Source of the DNA: Tiliqua scincoides
Lineage: Eukaryota > Chordata > Lepidosauria > Squamata > Scincidae
Assembly: GCF_035046505.1 (NCBI RefSeq)
Contig: NC_089825.1
Coordinates: forward strand, 2,445,029-2,509,028
DNA length: 64,000 nucleotides
Direction of reading: 5' to 3'
Below, in pieces: positions 33,126 through 47,000 of the stretch (its first letter is position 1; each line of letters starts with the position of its first letter). The notes under the pieces were generated by a model. That model saw only the letters and a list, made by a program, of their open reading frames with translations, did not search any database and was not told the DNA's origin. A program made the position numbers and the translations under genes.

Positions 33126-34895
33126 ACATAGGCACCCCCTCTTACACAGCTTAATAACCTTGCATCTGAGTATTCTGAGATAATAAACATCTTCAGACTT
33201 GTAGGGTCTCCTCCTTAGTTTTTGCTGACTTCAAACCACCCACCCCCAGCTTAACACTGGGATCTTTTTAGGAAGCTGCTTCAAGAGTTCTTGCCAAGTG
33301 ATGTTGATGGACCCCCCCAAATTGGAGCTGCTCGTCGGGAATGGGTTTCAAAACCAGCAGTGCGTTTCAGGAGCTTCAGCCGGTCATGTGCAAGAAATGA
33401 GCTCTTTGCCTGCTGTTTCACGCTTCTCCCTTGGAACTTTTATTGTGGTGCACACGAGTGGCAGGCTGCCTCTGTCCTGCCTGGCTTGGCCAGCGGGCTC
33501 CTACGGCGGAGCCTGACCTCCTGTCATGTGACATCAGCTGTGACAATTGTCCCTTTTGTTTCAGAACTGAACTTTCCCCAGGACTGGGAAGAGCTGGAAC
33601 TGAGTAAGAGCCACTGTGCAAAGAGCTGAACTTCTGTTTTCCTCTCACAAGCCCCAGAGAGGAAGAGACACCTCAAAGGGTGCAAAGGTGCCTGCAATCT
33701 GGGAGGAGAGTCTCTGCTTCTCTGGCAAGCAGCAGGCCCAGCAGTGTAAAGATCACCTCCCTGGCCCCGGAGCTCCCCCTGCACTGCACCTCAGAGAAGG
33801 TAAGAAACAGAAGAGTCTCTTCTGCACCTTCCCCAAACTTCAGCACCAGTGAGGTAAGATGCCCCTTTCTCCCCTCGGCGTGTGCCCCAGGACTTCAGGA
33901 GGGGGCTGGTGGCAGCCATAAGCAATAGCTGACTGTGTAAGCCCCTAACAGAGGATGGTGGTGAAAGGCAGGAGAGCCAGGCCTGAGCCCCAGCACATGG
34001 CTTTACTCCTGGATCAACCCTGGAACCTGCTGGATAGGAATGCCTGGGTTCTTGGTAGCGCAAAGCCAAATCTCCCATATCTTTGTCTTCCCAGCTCCCA
34101 GGCAATATATATTTGGAACAAGGGCCAGTGTATGTCACAGATGGTTAATTCCCTCTCCCCAGGGTACTTTGGGAACTAATTCTGGGAGGAAGAGTTCAGG
34201 ATTTGTGGAGAAGTCTCCACGCTCTCACCAAACTAAGACTCCCAGATCAACTTCTAATGTAGTTATGCCTGAAAAATTAGCCCCCAAACAGAGGAGTGGA
34301 ATTCAGTGCAGTGGAATTTGGTTTGAGCTCATGACCACTGACAGGCCTGGAGCCCACAAATCCTGGACTTTGCAAAGCAGGTCCATCCAGTCCAGCATGC
34401 AGCATCCCACAGTGGCCAAGCAGATGCCCCCGGGATGCTCCCCAGCGGGGCAGGCAGGAAGGCGGGAACCCTCTCTTGCTGTTACTGCCCAACATCTGGA
34501 GCGCAGGGGCTGGCTGCCCTTGAATATGGAGGCTCTATTCAGCGAACATGGTCAGGAACTGTGCAGCTGACGAGGAGCCCTGCTGGGTTAAGCTTCCTGC
34601 ACCTTCAGTCCAGGGCCGGCCATAGGCCTCTGGGATCCTGCAGGCAGGGCACGAAGGCTGTTCCCCACCACCAGTGATGCTGAGAGGCCTGCTGCTCCAG
34701 GACAAGGTCTGGTTGTGGCCCATCACTGCTGAGTAGCCCGCCATTGTTGTTGGTCATTGCCCAGCCCTTCCCTCTCCATAGTCCTCTACATGGCTGAGGT
34801 GAAGCTGTGTCTTGCCTCCCATGGGGCCAGGGATTGGTGGGGAGGTGGAGCAGCCACTAGCCCTTCCCTCAGTCTCATTTCATGTGTCTCAACAG
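33126..34895. other. Region upstream of DSD
   Basis: Besides the short CR1 fragment, no recognised element. Any promoter or noncoding first exon of DSD should lie here or further upstream, but I cannot point to it: there is no CpG island and no clear TATA box. Confidence 0.3.
34370..34452 (-). mobile_element. Old CR1/L3-like fragment
   Basis: Plus strand gcaaagcaggtccatccagtccagcatgcagcatcccacagtggccaagcagatgcccc is the reverse complement of a CR1/L3 tail. Confidence 0.5.
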
Positions 34896-35044
34896 ATGTG
34901 GGCAGGACGGCGCGTGGAGGAGCTGCCGACCCCCACGTTCACCGTGGACCTTGACGTGGCGAAGAGGAATGCGCAGCGGATGAGTGAGCGCTGCAGGGCC
35001 CTGGGGGTGAGCCTGCGGCCTCACATGAAAACACACAAGACACT
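34896..35044 (+). CDS. DSD: DSD coding exon 1 (PLP lysine)
   Basis: 149 nt ending at donor gtgagt. It encodes [20 protein letters not shown] through K45 in HMKTHKT. The start is the first ATG and gives K45 the same number as in the chicken enzyme. Confidence 0.92.
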
Positions 35045-38000
35045 GTGAGTGGAGTCTTCTGGCATGGCCTCCCCTCTGAGCAGAGCTTGAACCCTTCATC
35101 ACTGTGCTGCCAGGCCTGTTCTGGGGGAACCTTCTCAAGAATGATGCTCTTTCTTAGAGGCCAGGCAGCCAAGCACCTTTGTGGTTTGCTTTCTTGCCTT
35201 GCTTCTGCAAAATCCTTGATGCTCATCCCTGGATTGGGCCTAACGGCCAGTCCCAAGCATGCTTACTAGGAAGTAAGCAGCACTGCAAATGGGTAGCAGT
35301 ACGCTTTTGTCACCTGCCCTTTCCACTTGGGTGCTGCCCCCATTCTTCACTTTGGGGTGCCCTTCCTTCCTTCCTTCCTTCCTTCCTTCCTTCCTTCCTT
35401 CCTTCCTTTGCAAGCAGCTGCCTACAGTGCTGCTTGCTGCATCTCAAAAAAGACATTGCAGGAGTGGAAAAGGCAGCCTCTGTGGTGTCAAGGCTGGGGT
35501 ATCAGGCTATGCCTGGGGGGACCTGGGTTCAAATCCTTACTCAGCCATGAAACTCTGAGTGATCCTTGGTCCACATTCGCTCATCCTAACCCATCTCATT
35601 CCGTTGTTGCAAGGATAAAATGGGGGAGGATGCATTCTACATACACTGCCCTGAGTTCCTTGTAAATAAAATGAGCCAGGCATTGGAACATCTCCCCTTA
35701 AACAAAAGCTTTGGGGCCTTTTAGCTTGGAAAAATCTATGTTCTGTATTAATGTGGGCAAAGTTTCTTCACTGCCTTGATTAAAATTAAGTTGAGCACAT
35801 AGGTAAGTCCAGGAGCCAGGATGAACCCATCTTGATCCCCCAGGATGAACCCAGCTTGATCCTTGCCATAAAATGTTGCCTTGTGCAAAGTATCTTCTTT
35901 CACCACAAAGTCCTCTGCACATTATTCAGCAGGGCTTACTCCCAGGTAAAGATATGTAGGGATTGTGATTGTTATCTCCTGTTCTTCTCCAGTTTTCCAT
36001 CCATTGTCCATAACACAGACCTACAAAACTAAGGGTCAGAAAAGTTTTTCCCAAACTTTATGGTGATTTAATATGAATTTGGGGTGCCGATTCCAAAAAT
36101 GGCATCCGTTTTGCCCTATCACGTCTTGTTGTTGTTGTTGTTATTGTTATTAACAGTATTTATATACCGCTTTTCAACTAAAAGTTCACAAAGCGGTTTA
36201 CAGAGAAAAATCAAATAACTAAATGGCTCACTGTCCCAAAAGGGCTCACAATCTAAAAAGATGCAAATGAATACCAGCAGACAGCCACTAGAACAGACAC
36301 TGCTGGGGTGAGGTGGGCCAGTTACTCTCCCCCTGCTAAAAAAAAAAGGAGCACCCACTTGAAAAACTGCCTCTTACTAGTTTTGGAGATATAGTATAGT
36401 CTCATTAGTGAATGGTTCAAGCAGCTTCCTCATGAGGAAGCCATGGTGTAGGCTTCCTCATGAGGAAGTGGCATGAACCATTCACTAAAAAGGCGATGCC
36501 ACATTCTCCCAAACTAGACGTGATAGGGCAAAACGGATGCCATTTTTGGAATCGGCACCCCAAATATACCCAGGAATTGGTGTAACTTTTAAGGAAGCGA
36601 AATGTGTGTTGGCTTGTGTAATCATTGGTTCGTGTCACGGGGGGGGAAGCATCCCAGAAATTTTCTTTAGCTCTCTGTGTTTGTTTTATATTTTGCTAAT
36701 CCATTGGGAGATCATTTGAGCTGCCTATGAATTCCACATCTGAGCAATACCCAGCTTGGCTGCCTGTCCTGATTTGTTAATCAATCTCTTATGTGTATGA
36801 AAGGCAAATATCTCCTTGGTTGCATTGCTCATTGCGAGGCTCAAAAAACAGATCTGTAGCAAAGCTGTGACCCAGATTGAGAACCTGAGAGAGCCCCTTC
36901 TTCTTCTTGGTGCCCCTACCTTAGGGAGGGCGGAGACCTCATGACTGGGGGCACAAGGCGGAGAATCGTGGTGTCCACACTGGCTGAGGCCAGGTTCTTT
37001 GCGGATGGTGGCTTCGATGATATCTTGTATGCATACCCGCTGCCCTTTGACAAGGTGGATGAATGCGCTGCCTTGGCCGAGAGGCTGGAGAGCTTCCATG
37101 TGCTAGTAGACAGCCCTGAGGCCCTGGGTCTCTTGAAGAGGAGGAACCTGAGTCTGGGAAAGCGCTGGAAGGTGTGGCTGAAGATCGACTGTGAAAATGG
37201 CCGAGGTACCATGGGCCTTCCTGGGAACAGCATGGTGTGGCCAACTTGCCTCACCTGGGTAGGGCCAGGCAGGTAATGCCGAGGCATAGATGGATGGGAT
37301 GGGGAAGAGCTTGGAAGAATCTGGTGTGAAACCTGGAGCCAGAGCAGAATTGGGTGGGGCTGGTTGAAGCCCAAGGGGGAGCTTGTGGAGCTCCAGGGGG
37401 CCTGGGTGGGGGTCCCAGCTGTTCACCCCTCCAGTCACTGGCCAAATGTAGCCCTGCTTGGCTCCAGCAAGGCAGCGGTATGGTGTGTATGATCATACCC
37501 TGCATTCCTCAGGACTCAGCTCCAACTGCTTGTGACCTGCTCTGGAGAGGGTTTCTATGTGGAAGCAACAGGAATCTGTGCTTAGGAAGTTGGAACCATG
37601 ACCTAACTACACCCCTCGTCTGTGGTACCCCCACCTGCCACTAGGGGGCACTGCACTGCTTGTGATGTTGCTGGTGCTGCGTCTTATTGGAGCCCAGCCT
37701 GTGCTGCTCTCATTCCTGTCTCTGCTTTGTTTTCAGCTGGCCTGAGGCATGCTGATCCTGCTGCTCTTGACTTGGCCAAGGCCATTGCGGAGGGTGCCAC
37801 AGAGCTAGCAGGCATCTATGCGCATTGTGGCAACTCCTACCACTGCCATGGGGTCTCTGAAATCCAGTCTGTTGCACGGGCGACCACCCTGTCGACCCTG
37901 GCGTTCCTCAACAAGTGAGTGTGATCCCAGGTGCTTGCTTCCGCTCTCCTCCAGGCTTGTCTTGTTGAAACCAACTCGGGTGTAAGGGTGCAGGAGTAAG

Positions 38001-41000
38001 GGTGCAGGAATCACTTGGCCGGATCAGACCCTGAGGGTTCTGTTTCCAGCCAGGGCTGGCCAAGTGCCAGGGGTGAAAAAGTCTCTCTTCCTTCTCAGCG
38101 TCCTCCACATGCATTCTTGGAGGTGGATGGGGAGAACTGGGACAACGGAGAGAAAATCAATCCCACATCTTCCGGTCCCGCTGCAGGGCAAGCTGTCTAA
38201 GCAGAGCCATGTGCTCCGTGACATGGTTCCCATTTTTGGCAGTGCTCTGTGGGCATGGGGTGGGGGTGGGGCATAGGGAAGAGACTCTAAAGTCTGACTT
38301 TGCATCAGATGTCCCAAAACCTGCTGGGGGAGGGGGAGTACTTCATCCTCTTGCAAATCTCTGGCCAGCTCTGTGCTTAACCCATTTATGCCCTGCCCAC
38401 AAGTGTACACATTTGGTTCCTGTTGTGTATCTGCGACATTGGGCAGAAATGGCTTTAGGAAGTGCTCCTAAATCTGGAGTTGATCTTGAGCCCCTATGAG
38501 TGAAGGGGCAGAATGCGGATCAAAATGGGATCCAAAGGTGGTGAGAGTTGTGACAGAAAAGTGGGAGCATTCCTGAATCCTTGAACCAGAGGGATGGTGG
38601 AGGGGCAGGAACAACAAGTGTGCCTGGTGGTGTTGGCTGTTACTCCCTCTTGCCAACCCAGAGGCTCTGAGCCAGCCCAAAGGGGCAGCTGTAAGGATGG
38701 CTGCATCATTAAGGAACCTCTAAATACTTCTCCTGCCACCTTTTGAAAACCTCTCTTTTTCTTTTACTTTCCCTGTATTATTGTACTGAAATAGTTTTGG
38801 ATGCCCCAGTTTCTTTTTCTCTTTCTTTCTGATCTTGCTCTTTCTTCTTTTGTCTTGTCATGATCTCTTCCTATCCTTCCTTACTCCTTTTACTTTCATC
38901 TTATATACATTTAAGTGAATGTACAAGTTTGCTCCTCATGCAGTACTTGTACACTTGTGATAAACAAGGATGGAGCAAAGGAGTGTGGGCATATTAACCC
39001 CCAAAAGGGAGGTGGAGATTGGGTAATATCCACTCTCATTTGTCACCTGCAGATTTTATGCAAGTAAAATGCATAATTTTATAAACTTATGTCGTGTCCT
39101 GTCCTACAACCCAGTTCTATCTCTGAGATACCCAGAAGTCCACCAACCAACCAACAGCCCCCCACCCCCCACCCCAGTGCTTGTACAATGCCATGCCAGC
39201 ACAGGTCAAACACCTGGACAAAATGGGGGGGGGGGAATAGACTCTTCCTTGTTCCACCCAACGTACTCCAACGCATCTGTGAATATCATTTGTAAGCATT
39301 AAATAATACCAGGCATATGTGAGGATTTTGCATTTCACATATACAGTGGTGCCTCGCATAACGAAATTAATTCGTTCCGCAAGTCCTTTCGTTATGCAAG
39401 TTTTTCGTTTTGCGAAGCGCATTTTCCCATAGGAATGCATTGAAATTTAATTAATGCGTTCCTATGGGCAAGAAAAGTCAGAACAAAGTCAAATTTGGTT
39501 TACAAAGTGTTTATTAAGTGTTCTTTAAAGGCATACATACTGTAATGAGGATTTCAAAAACGGGGGGGGGATGCTGAGTGGGGAGCTTGAAGGCTGTAAT
39601 CCTGTGCACACTTTCCTGGGAGCAAGCACAATGGGACTTACTTACATAAACTGACATGAAGATCCTCCCCTTACTAGGGTGAACAGGATCATAAACTGAC
39701 ATGAAGATCCTCCCCTTACTAGGGTGAACGGGATCATAAACTGGCATGAAGATCCTCCCCTTACTAGGGTGAACGGGATCATAAACTGACATGAAGATCC
39801 TCCCCTTACTAGGGTGGACGGGATCATAAACTGACATGAAGATCCTCCCCTTACTAGGGTGAACGGGATCATAAACTGACATGAAGATCCTCCCCTTACT
39901 AGGGTGAACAGGATCATAAACTGACATGAAGATCCTCCCCTTACTAGGGTGAAGGGGATCATAAACTGACATGAAGATCCTCCCCTTACTAGGGTGAACG
40001 GGATCATAAACTGGCATGAAGATCCTCCCCTTACTAGGGTGAAGGGGATCATAAACTGGCATGAAGATCCTCCCCTTACTAGGGTGAAGGGGATCATAAA
40101 CTGACATGAAGATCCTCCCCTTACTAGGGTGAACGGGATCATAAACTGGCATGAAGATCCTCCCCTTAAAACAAACCAAAACAAACCAAAAAAAAAAATT
40201 CGTCTTGCGAAGCACGGGTCATAAAAATTCGTTGTGCAAGTTACCAAACTTCGCAAAACGCTTTCGTTCTGCGAGATTTTCGGTGCGCGGGGCATTTGTT
40301 ATGCGAGGTACCACTGTATCTGGGAATATGCGGGGAATGCAGACAAAGATTAAGACACCCCTTGATCCTGGGTGAAGTAGTAGAGACATGGCAGAGCACT
40401 TTGAGATGGGTATGTGCACTGGCACAAGGACGACTAGATTCCCCTCTTCTGATTTCAAAAGCTGGCTAGTGCCAAACGTCCAACACTTCCAGTTCTTGAG
40501 TTTCATCAGGTCCTTGCCCACTTAGTCATCCGGCTGTTCTTTCTGGGGATTGGCCTTGGCCCGCTTGTCCCTAAGAAAGCTCTGCTGGATGAGACCACAA
40601 TCCCCTCTGATCCAGCACCCCATCTCAGGCGCCTCCTAGAAACTCGCGTGTTGGGCTTGAAGGCAAGGGCCCTCTTCTGTTGTGGCCAGAGATCACCTGG
40701 CGTGCATTTAAAGCTGCCTCAGAACATGGAGGCTCAACCCATACCTCGCCATCCCCTCCATGAATGTGTTTGATCCCCTTTGGCAGTCCCCCGGCCTCTT
40801 GTGGCAGCAAGTTCCAGGGGTTGATTCTGCACTGCGCAACATGCTTATCCCCTGGAACATCATAGCCAGCTTCTCTGGGATGACAGTGGCTCCAACATCC
40901 TCCCTCTCCCCACTTGCTGTGCTGCTGGAGTTCAGGAGGCTGGTCATAAATGCTGGTCTCTGGCCTGCCTTTATGACCCCCAGATGGCGACACCCTACCT

Positions 41001-44000
41001 AGAGCTTCCTGCATCAACCTCCTCCAAGAGGGAGGGCAAAGATGTGCCCGCCTGGCTTCCTCAGGCCTTCAGGTGAGCGCCTGGCCTTTGAAGCTGCCTC
41101 TTCAAAGCCACCGAAGGGGTGCAGCTGCCTGACCTACCCCTGCCACTCCCACATCCCTGGGAGTGCCCCCTCTGTCCCCTCCTCACTCTCACAAAGCCAG
41201 GTCCCAGTTCACATCCAGGAGCGAATGGGTTTAGCACTTGGCTGCAAAAGACAAGGGGGGAGGAAGAAACCAGCCCCCAGGTTCCCAGATCCTCCTCCTC
41301 CTGAACTTTCTGCTGGTTGTGATTAATTGGAGCGGCAATGGGAACCATAAACACTCCCAAAAATGTTTGCTGCCTCAAGGCCTGGAGGATCTTCTCTTGC
41401 TGCCTGCTGCAGCTTCTTTTGTTTGCCACAAGATAAAAACCAAAGCAAGCACAGCAAGGAAAAGGCTCCTTTTGACTTGGGAATGCTGTGCTTAAGATCT
41501 CAAAGCTTGCAGTGACATCTCAAGAGTCAGCAGTGTTATGTACTACAGCAGGATTCCACAGCAGAGAGTCTTGACTGGCTGACAGTTTCGGTCAGACAAA
41601 AGAAAGTACTTCACACAGCTTATAGAACTCATGGCCACAAGATAGGCTGATGACCACTGACTGAGATATCTTTGTGGTCCCATGATATGAGAGCCCAGGT
41701 GGTGTAGTGGTTTGGGAGGTGAACTTAGACCTGGAAGATCCAGGTTCAAATTCCCCCTCAGTCATGAAGCTTCCTGGGTGACCTTGGGCCAGTCACGCTC
41801 TCTCATCCTCACCTACCTCACAAGGTTGTTGTGAGGACAAAAGGAGGGGAGTAGTTGTGTACACCGCCCTGAGCTCTCTGGAGGAAGGGCAGTATAAAAA
41901 TGTGAAAAATAAATGTACTAATAGCACATGACAGATCATGTGGTCGGTCTGTGGAACTCCTTGCCGCAGGATGTGGTGACGGCATCTGGCCTGGACGCCT
42001 TTAAAAGGGGATTGGACAAGTTTCTGGAGGAAAAATCCATTATGGGTTACAAGCCATGATGTGTATGTGCAACCTCCTGATTTTAGAAATGGGTTATGTC
42101 AGAATGCCAGATGCAAGGGAGGGCACCAGGATGAGGTCTCTTGTTATCTGGTGTGCTCCCTGGGGCATTTGGTGGGCCGCTGTGAGATCCAGGAAGCTGG
42201 ACTAGATGGGCCTATGGCCTGATCCAGTGGGGCTGTTCTTATGGTGCAGCAAACTTATAGAACTGAGGTTGCAATCCTTTGTATGCTTACCTGGGAGTAA
42301 ATCCAACTGACTCCATTAGAACTTACTTCTGAGTAGACACTCCTAGGATTGCCCTGTAAGTAGGCATGGTTTAGCCACAGCCTGCCTCATGTAAGCTACC
42401 TAGAAAGAAAGGCAGGACATAGATGTAAGAAATAATTTCTTTTAAAGAGACAAATTCATGAAGGAGGGTCTATCAATAATTACTGACCATGATAGCAGGA
42501 TAGAACCTCCACGTGCAGAGGCAGTTACCTCTGAATACCAGCTTCTGGGAGCACGGAGAAGCATTTTGCATCATGCTGGCAAGTTTCATGGAGGCATCTT
42601 CTTTAAATTATTCTTAATTTGTTGTAAATGTTGCAAAAATGTGGAGTGTCCTTATAAATTAATAACCAGCAATTGTAAAACAAAAGGCCATTCTTAGAAA
42701 CAATATTCGTTACAAATTCATCAAAACATGGCTAAAACTGAACATGGAACACTCATTCTCACAATGTCTGAAATCCAGTTTCCAGCACTGACATCCATTG
42801 AAATATTTTTGGCTGCTCTTGTGTAATAAGGCCTTGTCCCACCCTGTTGCAGTGCCATACAGTTCCAAGTCCCAAAAGGCATGATGCATTTCTGAACATC
42901 CATCTGCAAACTTGAAGCCTAGAATCTTACCTTTGTAAAAAAGAAGAAAAAGAACTTGGAGTTCAGTGGCTTAGCTAGAGGGGGTGCAAAGCACTAAGTT
43001 TTGCAGGGAGCTACTCCATAGTGTGCAAGTAGCCTGTCCCCCTCCCCTTCAGAGCCATTCCGGGGGGGGGGGCAAAATGGAGGCATTCGCCTCCCTGCAT
43101 TGACCCCTATTTTGCTCCCCCACCCAGCATGGCTCCTGCTTGCACACTGCAGGGAGGCTCCCTGCAAAACTTAGTGCTTTGCACCCCCTCTAGCTACACC
43201 ACTGTTTGAGGGTCTAATCTGGATTTTAGAGCTGAATGCCAGAAGTGTAGCTAGAGGAGCGGCCACAGGACATGGGTCTCCTGCTGTCTTGTGTGCTCCC
43301 AGAGGCATCTGGTGGGCCACTGTGAGATACAGGAAGCTGGAGTCGCAGGGCCTGGACCTGATCCAGCAGGGCTCTTCCTTTAAGCTTTCTGCTCAGGCTG
43401 CAGGACTCTAGATGGGTCTTCCACACTGTTCTGTGCATTCAAAGCCCTGCCATATTCGTGACCGCTGGTGGTATTTGGCCCGGTGTGGGATCTGCCTGGG
43501 GAAGGTGTGGGAGAGAGTATGGCCATTTTCAGTGCAGCCTGAAACCTTCTGCTCGTCGAGCTGCCCAGGGACAGGGCAGGCGGATTAGGGCTCTTCCTGC
43601 CTTGCTGTAGCAAACCCACATCAGAGCAGTGGAGTTATTATTAGCCTTGCTGGGTGTGCAGAAGGAGATTTCTCCTGCTGCATCTTAGTGGCTCTTTCTC
43701 CTGCTGTTGCTGACCAGATTGCCTTCAAGGAAGGAATGCCTGCCAGATGTTTCTCTTGAAAAATCCCCCCTCCCGCCAGGCTGGCTTCTGAGTGGGGGTG
43801 GAGGAAAGTGAAGGGTCCGGGAACAAAAGGTTGGTGTTTTTCAAGGATAAACGTGAGCCCAACACCCTTTAAGGAATGAGTCTGATCTGGTAAATTCCAC
43901 TATCAGACAAGCCATCAAGTGGAGGGGGTGTCAGGCAAACCCCTGCAATGCACAGAAAACATCTCTATTGGTTCAGACAAGCAGGAAACCCAGCAGGGCA

Positions 44001-47000
44001 ATTACCTGGATGGGCATCCTGTGCTGTTCTGTGGCATCCACCCATGCAGGGTAGACCAGTGGCAGTCTTCAGCTTGTGGTGTGTGGCTGAAGGGGGTGTG
44101 TTTCCTCCAGGGGCTGGAGCAGGCAGCCAGTGTCACAGATGGCCTCCTCTGGTTTGGGGCTGTCACAGGAGCACCTTACCTCCTGCACCAGAGCAAGGTC
44201 CAGAGAGGGCAGTCCTGTCTTACGAGATCTACTTTGTTCTCTACCAGAACCTGGAGGGCCACCAAGCAGAGCCCAGGTGCGAAGCAGGGCTGGTGGGGTC
44301 ACCACTGAGGTGATCCTACACTTACAAGTCTGCCTCTGAGCTGCTGCAGATCATGGCTTTGAACACCACCCTCTAGAACTGGTAGAAACAGCTGCCTGAG
44401 GACCACGCAGGATTGCCCAGTGTTTCCACAGTGTTAGCACAGGAGCAGCAGCCACAGAAGGTCACTTTTTTTTTGTTTTCACTTGCTGGTACTACGAAGT
44501 TGGGAATCAGGAAGCCCTGATTCTTCCGAACTCTACCAGCAAATCCTTGTCTCCCTTGCACCTGCCCCAGGTCTGGGCTCTCCAACCATGAGGCATTTGG
44601 GTGCCTTTGGGATGCAAATAAGCAGGGCTCAGTCTTTCTCCCCTGCATCTTGAACTCTTGTTACACCAACTCTCTGAGTGGGGGGGGGCTTAGCCCCCAG
44701 TTTGCTCTTAGTTGCAGAACCAGCACCCTGGGCTTCTCCACTTTCATGCAGAAGGGGCAGTCCTACCCATGTGGGAGTGAAGAGGGGGTGCCACTTGTCG
44801 CCTCCACCTTTGAAAAGTATGTGCGTTAAATATAATGTATTGCAAAACTGCTTCCCGACCAACAGGAGTAAAAGGTTTAACTTAACTCACGAAAGTATTT
44901 CCCATCAGCCCTAACTTATTTCAATGTCTTCCCCCACTTTTTGGTCCTCAAAGCGGCTTATAGTAAAAAGAGTTTTAAAAATACAGAACCAATAGCATAA
45001 AATGCCCCAAGACATGGCATGCAAGGGATTAAGACCACAATCGGGATCAGATCATTTGTCCCTTGGTCTTTGCCCAAACGGAGCTGTCAGGAAACAGGGG
45101 TGCTGCAGTGTTTGGGAGAAGAGCCTGGCTTCCTGCCCAGAGCATCCTGGCATTCCAGCGGCCTCTGCTGCTGCCCTGTTATTTATGGGCTGACGTAGCT
45201 CGCTCCAGCTGGATTCCGTTGATGCTCTCCAGGCACTGAGCTGAAGCAAGATGCGGCCAGGCTTTTGCCTCTCCTTCTCCAGGCACCTCTTCCTTCTTCC
45301 TGTGATCATCAAAGAAGGGGAAGGGGAGCAAATGTCAAGTTTTTGCCAGCAGCCCTTAGAATCTGCTTGGAGGCAGGCTGTGCAGCATGGCCTTTCCCAG
45401 TTTGAAGAGACACTTGGCCAACAGCCAGAGGCAAAGAAGGAAGGCCCACAGCCAGGGAGACAGACCAGGGACAGACTGCACTTGCTCCCGGTGTGGAAGG
45501 AATTGTCACTCCCGAATTGGCCTTTTCAGCCAAACTAGATGCTGTTCCAGAACCACCTTTCAGAGCGCGATACCAGAGTCTTTCGAGACTGAAGGTTGCC
45601 TACTACTACCTTAGAATTGCCTGACTGTCCTACAGAAAAACCACCTTTTTCAGGAGGGGGGAATAGAGCTGAAGACAGGCAGGCCGGAGGCAAATGGGGA
45701 ATCTGCCTGTTGATCCCTGTAGGGTTTGCAAGAGAGTGGCCGGGACTTCTGGCTTCCAGTGGTTGAACTACAGCAGCACCAGGAGCAGGCTTTGGTGTGG
45801 AAGGAAGATGGGCTCAGCCCTGGCCCTAACAACAGATTTCTGGGCAGCATATGTGCTGAGAGGCACCCCTTGGTTCTTCATTCCATTATAGAAATCGATG
45901 GAAAGGCCACACCTGGAGTATTGCGTCTGGTTCTGGTCGCCACATCTCAAAAAAGACATAGTGGAAATGGAAAAGGTGCAAAAGAGAGTGACTAAGGTGA
46001 TTACTGGGCTGGGGCACCTTCCTTATGAGGAAAGGCTACGGCGTTTGGACCCTTCAGCCTAGAAAAGAGGTTCCTCAGGGGGGACATGATTGAGACATAC
46101 AAAATTATGCAGGGGATAGACAGAGTGGATAGAGGGATGTTCTTTTCCCTCTCATACAACACCAGAACCAGGGGACATCCACTAAAATTGAGTGTCCGGA
46201 GAGTTAGGACAGGGAAAAGAAAATATTTATTTACCCAGTTAGACTGTGGAACTCCTTGCCACAGGATTTGGTGATGGCATCTGGCCTGAATGCCTTTAAA
46301 AGGGGATTGGACAAATTTCTGAAGGAAAGGTCCATCACAGATTACAAGCCATGATGGGAATGTGCAACCTACTGATTTTAGAAGTGGGTTACTTCAGAAT
46401 GGAGGGCACCAGGATGCAGGTAGTTTGTTGTCTTGTGTGCTTCCTGAGGCATCTGGTGGACCATTGAGATACAGGGAGATGGGCATTTGGCCTGATCTAG
46501 CAGGGCTCTTCTGGTATTCATTTGCGTTTGAGTGGAAAGGCAAAGCAGGTCATCCACACCTGAAGGCTGCCGGCCTCTGGCTCCAGCGTGAGGCAGAAAA
46601 GGCTCTTTAGTGGTTGCTGCTCTTTCCACACTGTGGAGTAAACTGAAGCAGCTGCTTCATAGGAGGCTTTAGATGGGGGGAAGGTTCCTTTCCTTGGGCT
46701 TTGTGCAAGATTGCCCCCCTGCTAATTGGTGAAAGGGGTTTTGTTTTGTGCTTTTGGGGGGGGGGAGTAGTTTTTCCACCTCTTCTCCAAAACGTCCCTG
46801 GCCAGTCACATTTATGTCATTCCCAAAGGCCATCCTTCCTTTTTTTGATTTCTCAATAGCTGTGGAGGTAGAGCAGCCAGGATCAGGACCATACTATGGG
46901 AAGGGGGGCTCCACCTGGCATGGTTCCAGGATGAGCCCCCCCTTCCCATAGCATAGTCCCCACCTAGACTTTCCCAGGGTTGCCTTGCTAGCCTGATGTG

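Noticed and set aside
39646-40168. Regular direct repeats that could suggest a CRISPR array
   Set aside because: Units abut with no unique spacers, and the genome is vertebrate.
39514-40295. Two overlapping minus-strand frames of 217 and 233 codons made of 15-residue repeats
   Set aside because: They are a by-product of the 45-bp minisatellite; two frames are open simultaneously and both lie inside a transposon.
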